From: Fistulifera solaris
Lineage: Eukaryota; Bacillariophyta; Bacillariophyceae; Naviculales; Stauroneidaceae
NCBI GenBank assembly: GCA_030295235.1
Contig: AP026125.1
Location: forward strand, 124,001-188,000
Length of the DNA: 64,000 nt
Direction of reading: 5' to 3'
Made by a program: the position numbers and the translations under genes. Below the pieces are notes generated by a model. The model made no database searches and was not told the origin of the DNA. It worked only from the letters and a program-made list of their open reading frames with translations. Shown piece after piece: positions 31,523-43,073 of the stretch; the first letter of the stretch is position 1, and each line of letters begins with the position of its first letter.

Positions 31523-32837
31523 GTCATGTTTTGTGTTCAGTGTTCAACGAATAAACTTGCGTGACATGACGGACCAATCGTGCTTTTACCAGTACTAGTC
31601 TATGAGTACTTTACTATCTGTACTCTTTATTCTACTCAGGATGTCTGAGTTGTCGAATGGATATACCTTAATATACCAGTACCTTTGCTAAACTTCTGAA
31701 GATTTTCTGGGAAGTTTTGTGCCACGCACGCAAGTTCTTCTCTTGCCCACACGTCTGACTTGACTCACAAGGAGACGAGCGATGAGAGGAGTACTTGTAA
31801 TTACAAGTTTCCCTCGTCGTTAGGGCTTTACTTACGATGAGAAAGATATAAACGTAAAGATGTAAAAAGGATCGTAAGGTCGTAAAAACGTCTTAGAGAA
31901 ATTGTGCGTTAAAGGCTAGCAGCAAGGTGTTGAAGAGGAAACCCCGAAGGGACAAAAACCTCTCGGACGTGGCGAGGAAGCCATGTCGCACTGTGACGAA
32001 CATGACCGTATAGACCGCATATTTTACTTGATTAGACATGTGACTTTTCAAAATTTTCGTGAAAGTGAAGTGAAAGTGAAGTGAAAGTAAAGTCAGTGGC
32101 CTTCAAGTGAAGTTTGCAGTGAACAGTGAACTAAGCGGTAATGAATTACTATCGTATTTTGTGTGAGAAACTGTGTCGCACTGAGCTTATGAAAGTTAGC
32201 CCTTTCCCTCTTATCCCTAATCGACGCTGTCCTACGTACATTTATGTAGGTTGGGTACTTCAAGTGAACTCACCGAAGTCTCAAGTAAAGTGAAAGTAAA
32301 GTAAACTTCAGGTGCTCAAGTGAAGTTGCAAGTTACAGTGAAAAAAGCCACATGTCTACTTGTAATAGTGTAGTGGATATCGATGTACAGTACTGGTAAT
32401 GAAGATGGAATCGAATAGAATGAGATCCGTTCGCATAATATGAGAACCGTTCGGATAATGAAGGTACCTGGTACCGGTACCGACAATGACAGACCGCAAG
32501 GTCACTCCCAGGCAGGAAGAATGTTATAGGACTCTCTTGGGGATAGTGACAGTGTCGTAGGACGCGCTTGGTGTATTTTCGAGTGCCGTCTACCGAAGAA
32601 ACTACTTATTTCATACGCGCATTGTTTCTTCTCATGCACGTTTTTACCTAAAGGATATCTAAAAATTGACGTGTCGAAGGATTAAAGATTTAAAGCACGG
32701 TGGACATGATTCATTCTGTCATTTGCACCGCGACCGCACCTCGTCGTTTGCGTCGATCTTTTGTTATTTACTCTCAATCCGATTTACTTTATTTAGCTAT
32801 TTGAAGCAATCTCTTCTACTGCTTCTTATTCTTACAA
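31523..32837. other. Repeat-bearing intergenic region
   Basis: 1.3 kb without a credible gene. It contains a 16-bp palindrome ACTTGTAATTACAAGT at 31793-31808, degenerate AAGTGAA-type repeats (32060-32130 and about 32260-32345), and GGTACC-rich sequence near 32463-32482. It may be remnants of older mobile elements. Confidence 0.5.
32060..32094. repeat. GTGAAAGTGAA short tandem repeat
   Basis: Tandem AAGTGAAAGTG-type units. A related, more degenerate AAGTGAAAGTAAAGT stretch occurs near 32281-32310. Confidence 0.7.
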
Positions 32838-33738
32838 ATGCCCGGCTATTCGATCTCCCAAGTTCGCGAAATCGCCAAACAGCATCATAACAAAGAAATT
32901 AGCTTCAATGAAACCAGTCGGCTGATTTCCTTTCACAAAGACAGCGTCCGCGTCAATGTGTTTTATACAACTGGAACTGTCGGAACAAGCCTGAATCATC
33001 TTTTCACACGCAAAACTCAACTGTTTCGCCGCAATGTGACGCTGCCCGAACTCAATAACAATTGATTGTTTCACAATCCCCCGGAAACACACGGGCCAAG
33101 GCTATATTACCGCAAACAAACGTCGGACAGGCCTGGAAATGCGGTGCCACGGTCGTAACAGACATGGCACGTCGTTGGGAAGTATGTTGCCAATACGTCG
33201 GGTCTCTTGTTGGCCTCGAAAGATCCGTCGAGCACCATCCGTGAATTACAACAATTTCATGGACCACGTGTCGAAACGATTGTTCGGTGCACAAAGTATG
33301 ACGCCCCGGCGTGTCACTGTTCCCGGTGATGCTCGACATTTTGGTTTATTGTTACTTTTGAAACAAGCCGTGGCCGATGGTGCTGTGGGGATGGTCACTC
33401 AGGATGAATATACGACAATGAATTGTTCCGAGTGGTCGTTGCAGACTCCCGCAGATTTGGATTTTACCATTAACGGTATTCCGACGCCCGATGGTTTGCA
33501 ATTGTACGACTTGTGATAGACATTGCAAACGAATATTCCCAAACCCTTGCGGTTGGAACTGTGTCACTGGTGTTTGGGATTATTGGGCCGTGTTTTGGTC
33601 ATGGAACATCATCATCAATACTTTCAAGTCTTTCCTACAGCGGAAGCTGTCAAACTGGCACATGCGGAGTATTCCAAGTCGTTTTATTCGAAACGACAGT
33701 TGAAGTATTTGCATAAGACGTACGGTATTGTTTTGTAG
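32838..33738 (+). pseudogene. Broken copy A of an unknown duplicated family
   Basis: Clear relative of the gene at 34100-35067. The first 75 codons (from ATG 32838) match its N-terminus: SQVREIAKQHHNKEI, VFYTTGTVGTSLNH and KTQLFRRN. After that, homologous pieces continue in changing frames: TDMARRWE near 33163, LLLLLKQAVADGAVGMV near 33355 and a C-terminal LAHAEYSKSFYSKRQLK near 33655. Several indels are needed, more than in neighbouring genes, so genuine decay is plausible alongside consensus error. The function of the family is unknown. Confidence 0.6.
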
Positions 33739-34099
33739 AGGAAGAAATTTGTTCGTCGTAGCATTATAGAAGTGAGATCATTACAAGCTGCGAGTCAAAA
33801 GTCAGATAATAGTCGGGCATGAGATTAATAAAATAGATGGAAGTGAAATCAACAAATAGCTTTGGAAAGATTACGATGGGTATCACTTTAGTATAGGATA
33901 AGATGATAACACTGAGCGTTACGTTTCCGACTCGCGTCATGCCGCCATTCACGAATATGACGCGACCAGTGGTCGAAGAGCAGACGAGCGCGCCATTCCG
34001 CGCTTTTCGACGAGCTTCTGGCGTCCGATATTTCGATCGCATCTACATGGACTTTCTTCTTGCAGAGGACTTGCTTTCTTCCTCTAACCTTTAATAATC
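33739..34099. other. Spacer between family copies A and B
   Basis: 361 bp without recognised genes; expected to hold the copy B promoter. Confidence 0.55.
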
Positions 34100-35067
34100 A
34101 TGTATGAGAAGACAAAGGCAGAAGATTGGGTCTTTACACCCGATCAAGTTCGTGAAATTGCGGCACAACATAATTATCGCGAAATTTGTCTCAATTTAAC
34201 CAGTCGCGTCATTTCCTTTCGTCAACAAACAACTCGGATCAATGTCTATTATACGACCGGTACGGTGAGTACCTGTTTGAATCATCCCGTCCAGGGCAAG
34301 ACACAACTCTTTCGTCGCAATATTGTGACAACGGAATTACTCGATGCTCTTTTAAGAATCCCCGGAAACATACGGGAGAAGGCTATTATTATACCCGCAA
34401 ACAGGCGTCACAGGAATGGAAATGGATCAGCCGAAATAAAGGGAAGAAGAAGAAACCCAACATGACTGATATGGCACGACGGTGGGAATATGTCGCGACG
34501 GCGGCAAATCTCGTAGAAGACGACCAACAGTTGCTTCGTTTGACCAACACCATGAATCAAATTTCTCATCTCTTTTGGGATGCTGGTACTCTTCCCAGTT
34601 TGGAAGAATTGAATTACGCGTGTGGTTCCTTGACGGGTGTCGCTCTTATGGTGCAAAATGTAGCTCGAGGTTACGGTGCCGTGGGTCTTTGTCACTTGAA
34701 ACAAGTTCGAAATTATATTACACAAAACGATGGACGTCCTCCGCAATTTATTGAATTCGAATGTTTGAACGATTGTGAAAATGTACCGCCCTTTATGGAG
34801 GCACATTCTCGTACGTTGCACGAAATTGAACGTTCGTTAAAGTCTCTTCCTTTGAACTTGCGAAGAGAGGTATGTCAATGGCTGTTGGGTTTGAAAAAAT
34901 GCGGTACGGTACTCGTGGATGAAAATTATCAGTATCATCTCAGCGAACAAGTGGTAGAGATGCACGAAGAGTATTCGCAATTGTACTATGCCAAGAAACA
35001 TTTGGCGAAAGTATGTCCAGTTCATGGTGTGGTCATGTTTGAGAAAGAAGACCACGATTCCGAATGA
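34100..35067 (+). CDS. Unknown duplicated family, copy B
   Basis: Start at 34100; about 322 aa if one T is added to the T4 run at 34350-34353, where the frame moves from DALL to KNPRKHTGEGYYYTRKQ. The N-terminal ~75 residues form a compact conserved block shared with copy A (QVREIAAQHNYREI, INVYYTTGTVSTCLNHP, GKTQLFRRNI). The remainder is mostly helical, with TDMARRWEYV, a hydrophobic helix, and a C-terminal Cys/His pair (VCPVHGVV). No signal peptide. I do not recognise a characterised homologue. The tandem arrangement with copy A points to local duplication. Confidence 0.65.
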
Positions 35068-35159
35068 AAACGCGAAACGGCGAGAATGAACAAAACGATA
35101 TAACAAAATGGTCTTTCTATTAACTCGTGGTCAAGCGTTTCGTCACGCGACCCTGGTAC

Positions 35160-36948
35160 TTACGTGCTACGATCTTCAACATGTTGTTTTAGAGCTTGCA
35201 GAATCTTTTTGACTCCAGACGTGATACCGACTTGTTGCATATCACCGGCAGTCATCCACTGCATCGCACGTCCATCTGGTGTGCTCGCTGCTTCATCCAT
35301 GGCGTCGTCAACTTGTCCGGTTTGTAACCACAGAATGTGCTTCACATGACTAAAGACATGCTCCAACGACGAAACTCCTACCGTTTGTACGGAGGATACC
35401 GTACCCACCGACAACTCTATCAGTAACTTCTTCCAGGCTGCTCGTTTTTTCGTCAACGGAATTGTCGGTGGTTCTGGATCGACGGCCTTTTTCAGTGTTT
35501 TGAACTTTTTATCGACCTTCGTATCGGCACTGTCCCAAAGACAAATACAGGGAAATTCCCATTGCCCCGCCAACAATCCCGTTGGTGGACGTTGTACCAA
35601 CAGCCATCTCTTTTCTTTACCAGCGCTATGACTCAAGGCGGCAACTTGCCACACTTGAACGCGTTTGGCAGATTGCGGTGGCGCCATGGGCAAATATTGA
35701 TGTCCATAGACACGTAGATTGGGTATTATAGCACATTCGCGCCATTGTTGAATCACTTGTTCCACGCCGTCCTCCGCGCACAGTGGACACGATGCAGCTG
35801 TGGTTGGAGCCATCGTAGACGATACTAGAATAGGAGATAGATCATTCGACACGATGGCCGGTTCCACCAATCGTGTCGAATAATAAAATTCTTTGAGAGG
35901 ATCTCCCTCCTCCAATCCCGTCCCCGCAGGAGCACAATACGTGGCTCCCAATTCCATCAGCGCTTGATTGATATTCCCCGGTTCGTCGGTATGTTCCACG
36001 AGAGGCTGCAACAACGTCCAGGCGTATTGATCTTTGAATACAGGTGCTTTCACATGTTGTGCGACACCCCGCAATCGCGAGAATACGCGACACACATTGC
36101 CATCGACGACCGGTACAGCGACTTGAAAACAGATGGAACATATCGCACTGGCGGTATACCGTCCCACACCGGGCAATTGTTGCCACGCCGCAACGGTGGT
36201 GGGCCACTGGACGGTGCCATCTTTTGTTGTGTAATGCGTGACGACGTGTTGTGCCCCCGCATGCAACATTCGTGCGCGGCGATAAAATCCCAATCCAGCC
36301 CAATGGGCATTGACTTGTTCTGGTGTCGCGGTGGCTAATGCTTGGACCGTAGAAAAGGATTGCATCCATTTGACCCAATAAGGAATCACCGCTTCCACCC
36401 GTGTTTGTTGTAACATGATTTCACTGACCCATACACCGTAGGGGTGTCACGGGGAAGGTCGGTAAAGAAGTGTCGTCGTTTCCAGTCATGTCGTCGGGGT
36501 TCTTGAAAAAGCTTTTGAGGGAGGTTTGTTTTTGTTTCTTGTTCCCACAGTTCCCAAAATTGGAAGTACTACCATTCCAGGGCGGCGGATCGCCCCGCCA
36601 TGGCAATTTTCGACGATGGGCATGATACCACGTTAACAGTTGGTGTTGGATGCGTTGGATTTCGGAAGGATCCGTAAAGGCATGAAATTGTAATGAATCA
36701 TGTGCCCGCCATGCTTGAAACAGTTCCGTGCCATTCGTTTTGTGCGAAGGAATTGAGGAAGAAGATAATGAGACAGCTTTGGTCGGCAGAACATCATCGG
36801 CCGATGCTGATGAGCCTTTCACAAACGATGAGGACAATAAGACGGCCTGAACCGTTCGTTTTCGAGACGACGGCGGCATCTTCGACAGAAAAGAACAAAC
36901 AAAGGAAATATTGACAAGAAACGAGACTATAATTTGCGTCCAGAGCAT
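35160..36948 (-). CDS. mutY: A/G-specific adenine DNA glycosylase (MutY/MUTYH)
   Basis: Removes adenine mispaired with 8-oxoguanine in base-excision repair. The core shows HRRKLPWRG, the catalytic Glu in SEIMLQQTRV, the helix-hairpin-helix LPGVGRYTASAI, the catalytic Asp in VVDGNVCRVFSR and NINQALMELGATYC, followed by a C-terminal NUDIX-like 8-oxoG recognition domain (about residues 400-580). The frame breaks by one base at + strand G4 36441-36444 (C4 on the coding strand), immediately before the catalytic Glu; removing one base gives about 595 aa. The start is 36948, or 36879 if the hydrophobic leader MLWTQIIVSFLVN is not used; that leader could be a targeting sequence. The Fe-S loop is unusual: C-x48-C-x2-C-x14-C instead of about C-x6-C-x2-C-x5-C. 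Confidence 0.9.
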
Positions 36949-37272
36949 TCTATGATTGCAATATTGAGGCTCATCTGGCGAAAAAAAAGAGGGATCGATC
37001 GCGAAATAAATACCAGTAACCTTACTACTGTAGACCTGGTACGGAGTATAATCATCGCGTTGATTAGTAGTCGTCCCAAGAACGGACAAAGGACAAACGT
37101 ATCGTTTACGTGAATCGTTTCAGTCACGATTTAAAGAAAACTGCTTAAGAGTATACAGTAACGAGACGCCTTATAAAGATTTATAAGTATCTCCGGTCAG
37201 AACACTTCTTGGTAAACAAGTGGTATCCCTTTCGTTACTTCCTGTGGAGTATTCACTACATTTTCGAACGAG

Positions 37273-38457
37273 TTAGAGCAACTCGAGCGCTGCGACGAGA
37301 CCCAAAGGAATCATCACCATTCTCATCGTCCACTTATCAGGGCTACTACTGCTCTCGCCCGGTATTCCTTGATTTGGTGTCACTTTGACAGTCATGCGAC
37401 CCTCTATGGCCGGATCGTTCTTTGTGTGCACAAACATGTAAAAAACATCCGTTTCCTTGTAGGGGAGCGGCATAGAAACACGGCAAAGTTCGTCTTGATC
37501 GTTTGGGTCGTCGTCGCCATAACGTCGTGTCATGTAATTCACCAAATACTGACAATCTGTACCATAATAAAAGGAAATATACAAGTTCTCATTGTTTCGA
37601 AGACAAGCATCGACGCCCCACGAAGTATAGTTCGCACTGTTCAAAATCATTCCTTCTTGTGGGATTCTATACCACACGCCTTTCCATTGATTGGTCCACA
37701 AACTGGAAATTGCGGTTGCTGATTCGGAAGTACCCGTGCAATTGATCTCCCCACAATCGGGTGGTACAACATCGGTATGGACGTTTGCAAAATCATCTGT
37801 CGTGATGGTCTGCGTTTGTACTTTTAAATGTATGGCATTCGAGCAGACGTCGTTCGGTACGACGAAATCCGTTACCATCGTCGTGGCTTGCAGACCTGAC
37901 AGCTCGGATGCCATGGTAACTTCCACATAAACAAAATACAATTGATCCTTCGTGGCGGAGAAACTCACAGTGCCGTAACTGGTAGCATTTGGACAAATAG
38001 AACCTTCCGAACGAATCATCGCTTCCGAAGTAGCGGGATGATTCATTCCCTCCGCGACACAATACAAATCTTCGCACGTGGTATTTCCCACGAGAGCCGT
38101 GTACACCATTGGTACCAAGACAGCGGTCGAATGCGTACAAAAGGCAACATTGATTTGTCCTCGTGATTCCGGACGTACCGGAAACCAAAAACCGCGTCCG
38201 GACGATTCAATCGCTCCACAGGCCGGACCCACCGGCTGGTTGACCGGGACCTGCAGCATTCCGTCCATGATACCAGTACTGATTTCTCCCGGTGTTCCAC
38301 CGAGTAAGTAAACAAAGTTTTGATTCGCGTAGGCGTTTTGGTTGTCGCAGGTCAAGGCGGGCTCAAAATCGAAATTGTCATCGCCTCGGGCCTGCCAAGC
38401 AGGACTTGTGGAAACGAGACAAGCGATCCATCCAAAAAGGTGTGAGTGTTTCTTCAT
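37273..38457 (-). CDS. Secreted protein with two PPC-like beta-sandwich domains, GPI-like tail (family copy 1)
   Basis: 394 aa from the ATG at 38457, which gives a signal peptide (MKKHSHLFGWIACLVSTSPA). Two related beta-rich domains follow. The first has FVYLLGG, VGPACG, GRGFWFPV, MVYTAL, CEDLYCVAEG and DQLYFVYVEV. The second has KGVWYRIPQEG, ENLYISFYYGTDC and VFYMFVHTKNDPAIEG. The pattern of an aromatic strand, CGT/FCT, VYTA and a Cys-x-x-L-x-C-V-A turn resembles bacterial pre-peptidase C-terminal (PPC) domains; this is inference. Many N-glycosylation sequons occur. The C-terminus has small residues (GESSSSPD) then a short hydrophobic end, as in GPI signals. Four paralogues lie in tandem on this strand. 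Probably a cell-surface protein; ligand unknown. Confidence 0.75.
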   Translation of the reverse strand: MKKHSHLFGWIACLVSTSPAWQARGDDNFDFEPALTCDNQNAYANQNFVYLLGGTPGEISTGIMDGMLQVPVNQPVGPACGAIESSGRGFWFPVRPESRGQINVAFCTHSTAVLVPMVYTALVGNTTCEDLYCVAEGMNHPATSEAMIRSEGSICPNATSYGTVSFSATKDQLYFVYVEVTMASELSGLQATTMVTDFVVPNDVCSNAIHLKVQTQTITTDDFANVHTDVVPPDCGEINCTGTSESATAISSLWTNQWKGVWYRIPQEGMILNSANYTSWGVDACLRNNENLYISFYYGTDCQYLVNYMTRRYGDDDPNDQDELCRVSMPLPYKETDVFYMFVHTKNDPAIEGRMTVKVTPNQGIPGESSSSPDKWTMRMVMIPLGLVAALELL

Positions 38458-39048
38458 TATTTGATTTGAAAAGCGTTGACAACGAAAGGATCTGAAACGA
38501 AGGAAGGAAAAAAGAAACAAAATAGTGTTTCTCGCGCTTTTGTTTTACATCGTAAGTTTCGCAGCGATTTGCAGTGCTTCCGAGTTCTAGTTTTGGCTTG
38601 TAATTATCGACATGGTGTTGTTTGAGAGGTAGGTAAGTCTACAAGATGCTCGGTACTCAATCAGATACTTTTCTGTACTTCCTTGCTTCCGAATCGGATG
38701 ATACAAGGTGTCCGTTGAGAGAGAGAAATAAAGCGAAAGCATGAAAACTGAAAACGCGATCCAAGGACGACGATGATCGACCTTTCCAGAACCTTAGCTC
38801 GACCAAAACCCAAGACCCAAGACCTCGGGTTGTCTCTCTATAGAGAGCTATGGACCCTCTAGACTAGCTTTAGTCTATACGATTGCCGTTACCAGATATA
38901 AACCATGAACCACATGCAATTAACTTGGTACTTCGTCTATATGCGGAGAATGGTAACACAGCGCTTTTTCAAATCTAGTCTGTATCGCCACAATCAGGAC
39001 TAGCACATCTTCTTTTCGTTATTCACTCAATTATTCAAAACGAGCTCT
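38458..39048. other. Spacer between PPC-like copies 1 and 2
   Basis: 591 bp containing a short palindrome CTCTCTATAGAGAG at 38834-38847 and no recognised gene. Should hold the promoter of copy 1. Confidence 0.55.
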
Positions 39049-40311
39049 CTAGAGCAACTGGATCGCTATGACGAGTCCCAAAGTTGCCACCATTCTTGGC
39101 ATCGTCCATTTATTTGGGCTATGACTGCTCTCGCTCGGTATTCCGTCATTTGGTGTCAGGTTTAACGTCATGCGGCCTTGTATCGTCGGATCGTTTTGGT
39201 ATGCACAAACATATACAGATTTGTATCCACATCATAGGGAAGACCGACATTGAGACGGCAGTCGTCGTCGTCACCGTAAGAATGTGTCATATAATGCACC
39301 AAGTTCGGACAGTCCATGCCGTAATAAAATGACACATATAAATTATCATTGGGCACCGAACATGCATCGACACTCGAAGTAATGAAATTTGCATCATTGA
39401 CCATCATTCCTTCTTGCGGAAGTGTATACCAAACGTCCTTTCCATTCTTCTGTCCACAGATCGATGACTGATGATTCCAACGTAAAACTGCAGTTGTTAC
39501 TTTCACAATCACGTGGCACAAGATCCAAATGGACGTGTGTGAAATCCTCCGTCATAATGGCTTGAGTCTTTAACTGCACGTCGATGGCATCCCAACAAAC
39601 ATCATTGGGTACGACGTTCTCCGTCGTCCGGGTCGCAAGACCAATTCATTCGTCGTCGGAACATCGAGGTAAACAAAATACACCTGATCTTCCGCGGCAA
39701 TAAATCGCACGCTGCTGTAGCTGATCATATTGGAACACACCGACCCTTCCAGGCTCAGGTCGACCGGAAAAAATCCGAACTCCAATCCTCCGTGACACAA
39801 GATAAATGGTCACAGCGTGTGGTTGCATTCACCGGTGCCGTGTATACCATCGGTGTGATAATCGCATTCGAGGGCGTTTAAAAGAGTGACTCCACTTGTC
39901 CTAGTGTTTGGGGACTCACTGGAAACCAAAACTTTCGCCACGAAGACTCGACGGTGCCACACGCCGGGCCTACGGCTTGCGCGGAAGGGATGATTAAGAT
40001 GCCTGGATGACTGACAGTATAGGTAACTCCAACATCCGATCCGACTTCGACCACCATAGATTGCTGGGCATAGGCACTTTGGTTGCCGCAAGTGAAGGTG
40101 GGTTGGGTCTCGCGAGCCTTTTCGTTGATGAAACCGTCGTCCCCTTGGGTGAGGGAGGAGCGTCTGACATATTGTCAAGAACCAAACAATCGGTTGAAGC
40201 TGTATCATGTAAATTGTAGCAAAAATGAAGTAAGGAAACGTTTGATATGGTGGCCTTCGAAGGAAATTTAAACCGCTTGTTCGACATAACGATGCCGATC
40301 TTTTTCATCAT
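39049..40311 (-). pseudogene. PPC-like family copy 2, fragmented
   Basis: Homologous along its whole length to the flanking copies but broken into at least five frames. N-terminal part from about 40311: QSAYAQQSMVVEVG, VGPACGTVESSWRKFWFPV. Middle: CSNMISYSSVRFIAAEDQVYFVYLDV near 39680-39760. C-terminal: NLYVSFYYGMDCPNLVHYMT near 39310 and a final hydrophobic LGLVIAIQLL before the stop at 39049. The number of breaks exceeds that of neighbours, so this may be a true pseudogene. Confidence 0.7.
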
Positions 40312-40918
40312 GATGTGAGGAAAAACCTTGAGCGTTGAAAGTTGAAAATAGCGGACAATATAAGCTGCTTCCGAACGTCGTATTTCGCGTTGTCGCTTTG
40401 GTTTTAAGGGATGTTGTTCGCGAGGAGTTAGCGAGAATTCGGCAGGCAAAGTACGCCATCCATAAATTATTGTATTCTGAATTCTGTATCGTTTCGTACT
40501 TTATCAGTGCGAGTTTCACAGAGAAGGAGAGAAGGGCTGGAGGCTGGAGGCATAAGTCTTTCGTGTTACGTACTGTACTACGTATAAACAAATTCACTTA
40601 TAACACTAACGTCTAAAGTGTCAACTGATAATAAGACTCAAGTACCAAGCGTCTTTACTTGTAAAGAAGTAGCCTAAATGTCTTGTGTCTTGGAAATTCG
40701 AGGTTCAAGACTCAAGACAATGCAACCCAATTGACTATGAGTACAAGTAGAATGTCCTTCTGCGAAGAACAAGTGGGCAGAAAGCAGAAAGAACAAAAAC
40801 AATTTCCAAAAATTGCACGTAGGATCTTGGATCCAGCAATCATCAAGCAAGCAAATCAGGCCAATCGTTTGCTCATTGCGATAAGCGCCATTCAACATTC
40901 CATTATTCCTCAAGCAAC
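40312..40918. other. Divergent spacer
   Basis: 607 bp between the start of PPC-like copy 2 (minus) and a plus-strand small gene. No conserved ORF; likely promoter sequence for both. Confidence 0.5.
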
Positions 40919-41432
40919 ATGACCCTTCTAGCAACAGACAAGAACTCTCACAGTTGGATGGCTCTTGGCAGCGCCATCTTGCTCTTCTCAGCTGCGACAG
41001 TCGGCTTCTACCACACCAGCTCGTTCGAAACTCTCTTGGATCGCAGTCTGCTTCATCAGTGCAACGGTCCGGCGCGTGGTATCAAACTCACACCGGATCG
41101 ACCGCATTACGTGGCGGCCATAGTCAACCCTCGCATCTTTTACATTCCCACTCCGACGGCCGAACTCAACAGCTTCCTGCAGCTGCGAAGTGGAATGCGA
41201 GACCGGCTTTATCGATCTTTACATGACCGATCATGAAGGCTTCTGGACATTCCCCGATTTTATCAACAACTGGGTGCCAGAAGAAGAGTACGAATGTATT
41301 TCCTCCAACAAAGGGAATTCGAAGGAAACTTGCCAGATTCGCGGTGTCGGCGATGAGTGGTATTGTTACATCATGATCAAAGCCAAGGTTCCCGCCTCCC
41401 GGTGCGCTATCGAGTGTTCTTACGTCGTCTAA
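40919..41432 (+). CDS. Small membrane-anchored Cys-containing protein, unknown
   Basis: Start at 40919 (ATGACCCTTCTAGC). A single hydrophobic span at residues ~13-31 (WMALGSAILLFSAATVGF) is probably a signal anchor, with the rest lumenal or extracellular. The C-terminal part reads MTDHEGFWTFPDFINNWVPE and ends with a Cys-containing tail (CQIRGVGDEWYCYIM, CAIECSYVV) that could form disulfides. The two parts are in different frames; removing one A from AA at 41188-41189 joins them into about 170 aa. No recognised homologue. It sits on the opposite strand inside the PPC-like array. Confidence 0.6.
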
Positions 41433-41849
41433 ACAGACGACATGGTTACGTACTTGTATTTTAGATAAAACAGAAATTAACCAAAGCAGTTTAATGCAAT
41501 GCATGGAGAGTTCGTGCATTGGATGATATTCGAATGAATCGTTCATTCTCGAGTACAATTCAGCCATCGATAGGACAGGTGCAAAAGATATGCTCGTTGT
41601 TGCATATGAAAAGTGCAAAGATCGATCCGAATTCGCCGAAGAAGGATAGTTGACAATGAGGCATTGTTGCGAGCGATACGTATAGCGTTGGAAAGATATA
41701 CGATGTCACCACGAAGCATTATAAATTGTGATTGTTTTGTTACCGAGTGTTCGATAAATAGTCGATACAGATCGCGGGTAGTTACCAAATGATTTACAAA
41801 ATAAATACATCGCTCATCCGATGAAATAGTCATTCATTTATTAGTATCT
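41433..41849. other. Convergent 3' spacer
   Basis: 417 bp between the ends of two convergent genes; no gene recognised. Confidence 0.55.
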
Positions 41850-43073
41850 TTATTGCAACACAACAAACATTAGTAACAAGAGTAGCCAAGGAGCTTCACC
41901 ATTCATCATTCTTCCCCACCCAGGAAAGAAATTCGCGCTACCACTATCACTAGTAGCAATAATACGTCCGTGTGGTGTAGCTGTCAATGTGACACTGCCT
42001 CCAATCGCTGGATCTCGGTTCGTAGACACAAACAAATGGTAGACTTGATCGTTCTCGTTCGGAAGTCCAATCGAAAAGCTGCAAAGTTCGGTAACGCCAA
42101 TGAAACATTTCATATTCTGACAATCACGCCCTTCGTAAATATACATGTCAAACTCGGGGCTGCCATCGGCTGTCGAACAAAAGTCCATGTCCCAAACTGT
42201 CTCGTTTTGATCACTCATAAAGTTCTCAACAGTGGGCAAGGTAAACCAGACTCCTTTCCTTTCGTTATTCCATGCACGGGAGGCCGACTGCTCTTGAGCT
42301 GTAAGGTTCGTATTAGTAGAATTGATATTGCAAGTGGGTACTAAATCCATTTGCACCATGACAAAATCGTTTGTGATAAGCGGCTGCGACGCATCCAGCA
42401 GTATCGAATTGGAACAATGATCATTCGGTACTTCTAGATCTGTTACCATGGTCGTGACTTGTAAATTATTCAGTTCTGTTTCTGCCGTGGTGACATCGAC
42501 GTACACAAAATAAACCTGACCCTCGGTGGCTGGAAAACGCACACCCGCATAACTCGTGGCATCGGGACAAACGGTACCTTCCAACCGCAACGTGTCCACG
42601 GATGACGATGGCAAAGTGTTGGTAATTCCTTCCGCAACACAGTACAAATCGTCGCAATCACTCGTTGTAGCTTGACGTATTGCGGTGTACACAATCGGTA
42701 CGATTGTAGTAGACGATGTATTGGTGCAAAAGATGACATCCACTTGTCCGCGTGTGTCGAGTTCCACCGGAAACCAAAAGCCACGACCCGACGGTACCAC
42801 CGTTCCACAGGAGGGACCCACCGGTTGGTCTTGCGGTACGGGCAATCGAATTTCCGTGCTGGAGGTGAGTGTACCTAGTAGATTTCCTCCCAGCAAGGCA
42901 ATGAAATTTTGACTTTCATAGACACTTTGATTGCGACACTGCAACGCCGGTTCGAACTCGACTGTGGTTATTGTATTATTGATGTCATCGCCTTTTGCAC
43001 TATCGATGAGATGATGAAATGCTGCTGTGAAAACAATCCATCCGCAGCGATGCAAATAATTCGCTGTCTTCAT
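41850..43073 (-). CDS. Secreted protein with two PPC-like domains, GPI-like tail (family copy 3)
   Basis: 407 aa; the ATG at 43073 starts MKTANYLHRCGWIVFTAAF, a signal peptide. It has the same two-domain layout as copy 1. Domain 1: QCRNQSVYESQNFIALLGG, VGPSCGTVVPSGRGFWFPV, VDVIFCTN, IVPIVYTA, CDDLYCVAEG, YFVYVDVT. Domain 2: KGVWFTLP, MDFCS, FDMYIYEGRDC, VYHLFVSTNRDPAIGGSV. The closing segment APWLLLLLMFVVLQ is a hydrophobic C-terminus after polar, small residues, again GPI-like. Intact frame. Its intactness next to broken copy 2 argues that at least this copy is under selection. Confidence 0.78.
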   Translation of the reverse strand: MKTANYLHRCGWIVFTAAFHHLIDSAKGDDINNTITTVEFEPALQCRNQSVYESQNFIALLGGNLLGTLTSSTEIRLPVPQDQPVGPSCGTVVPSGRGFWFPVELDTRGQVDVIFCTNTSSTTIVPIVYTAIRQATTSDCDDLYCVAEGITNTLPSSSVDTLRLEGTVCPDATSYAGVRFPATEGQVYFVYVDVTTAETELNNLQVTTMVTDLEVPNDHCSNSILLDASQPLITNDFVMVQMDLVPTCNINSTNTNLTAQEQSASRAWNNERKGVWFTLPTVENFMSDQNETVWDMDFCSTADGSPEFDMYIYEGRDCQNMKCFIGVTELCSFSIGLPNENDQVYHLFVSTNRDPAIGGSVTLTATPHGRIIATSDSGSANFFPGWGRMMNGEAPWLLLLLMFVVLQ

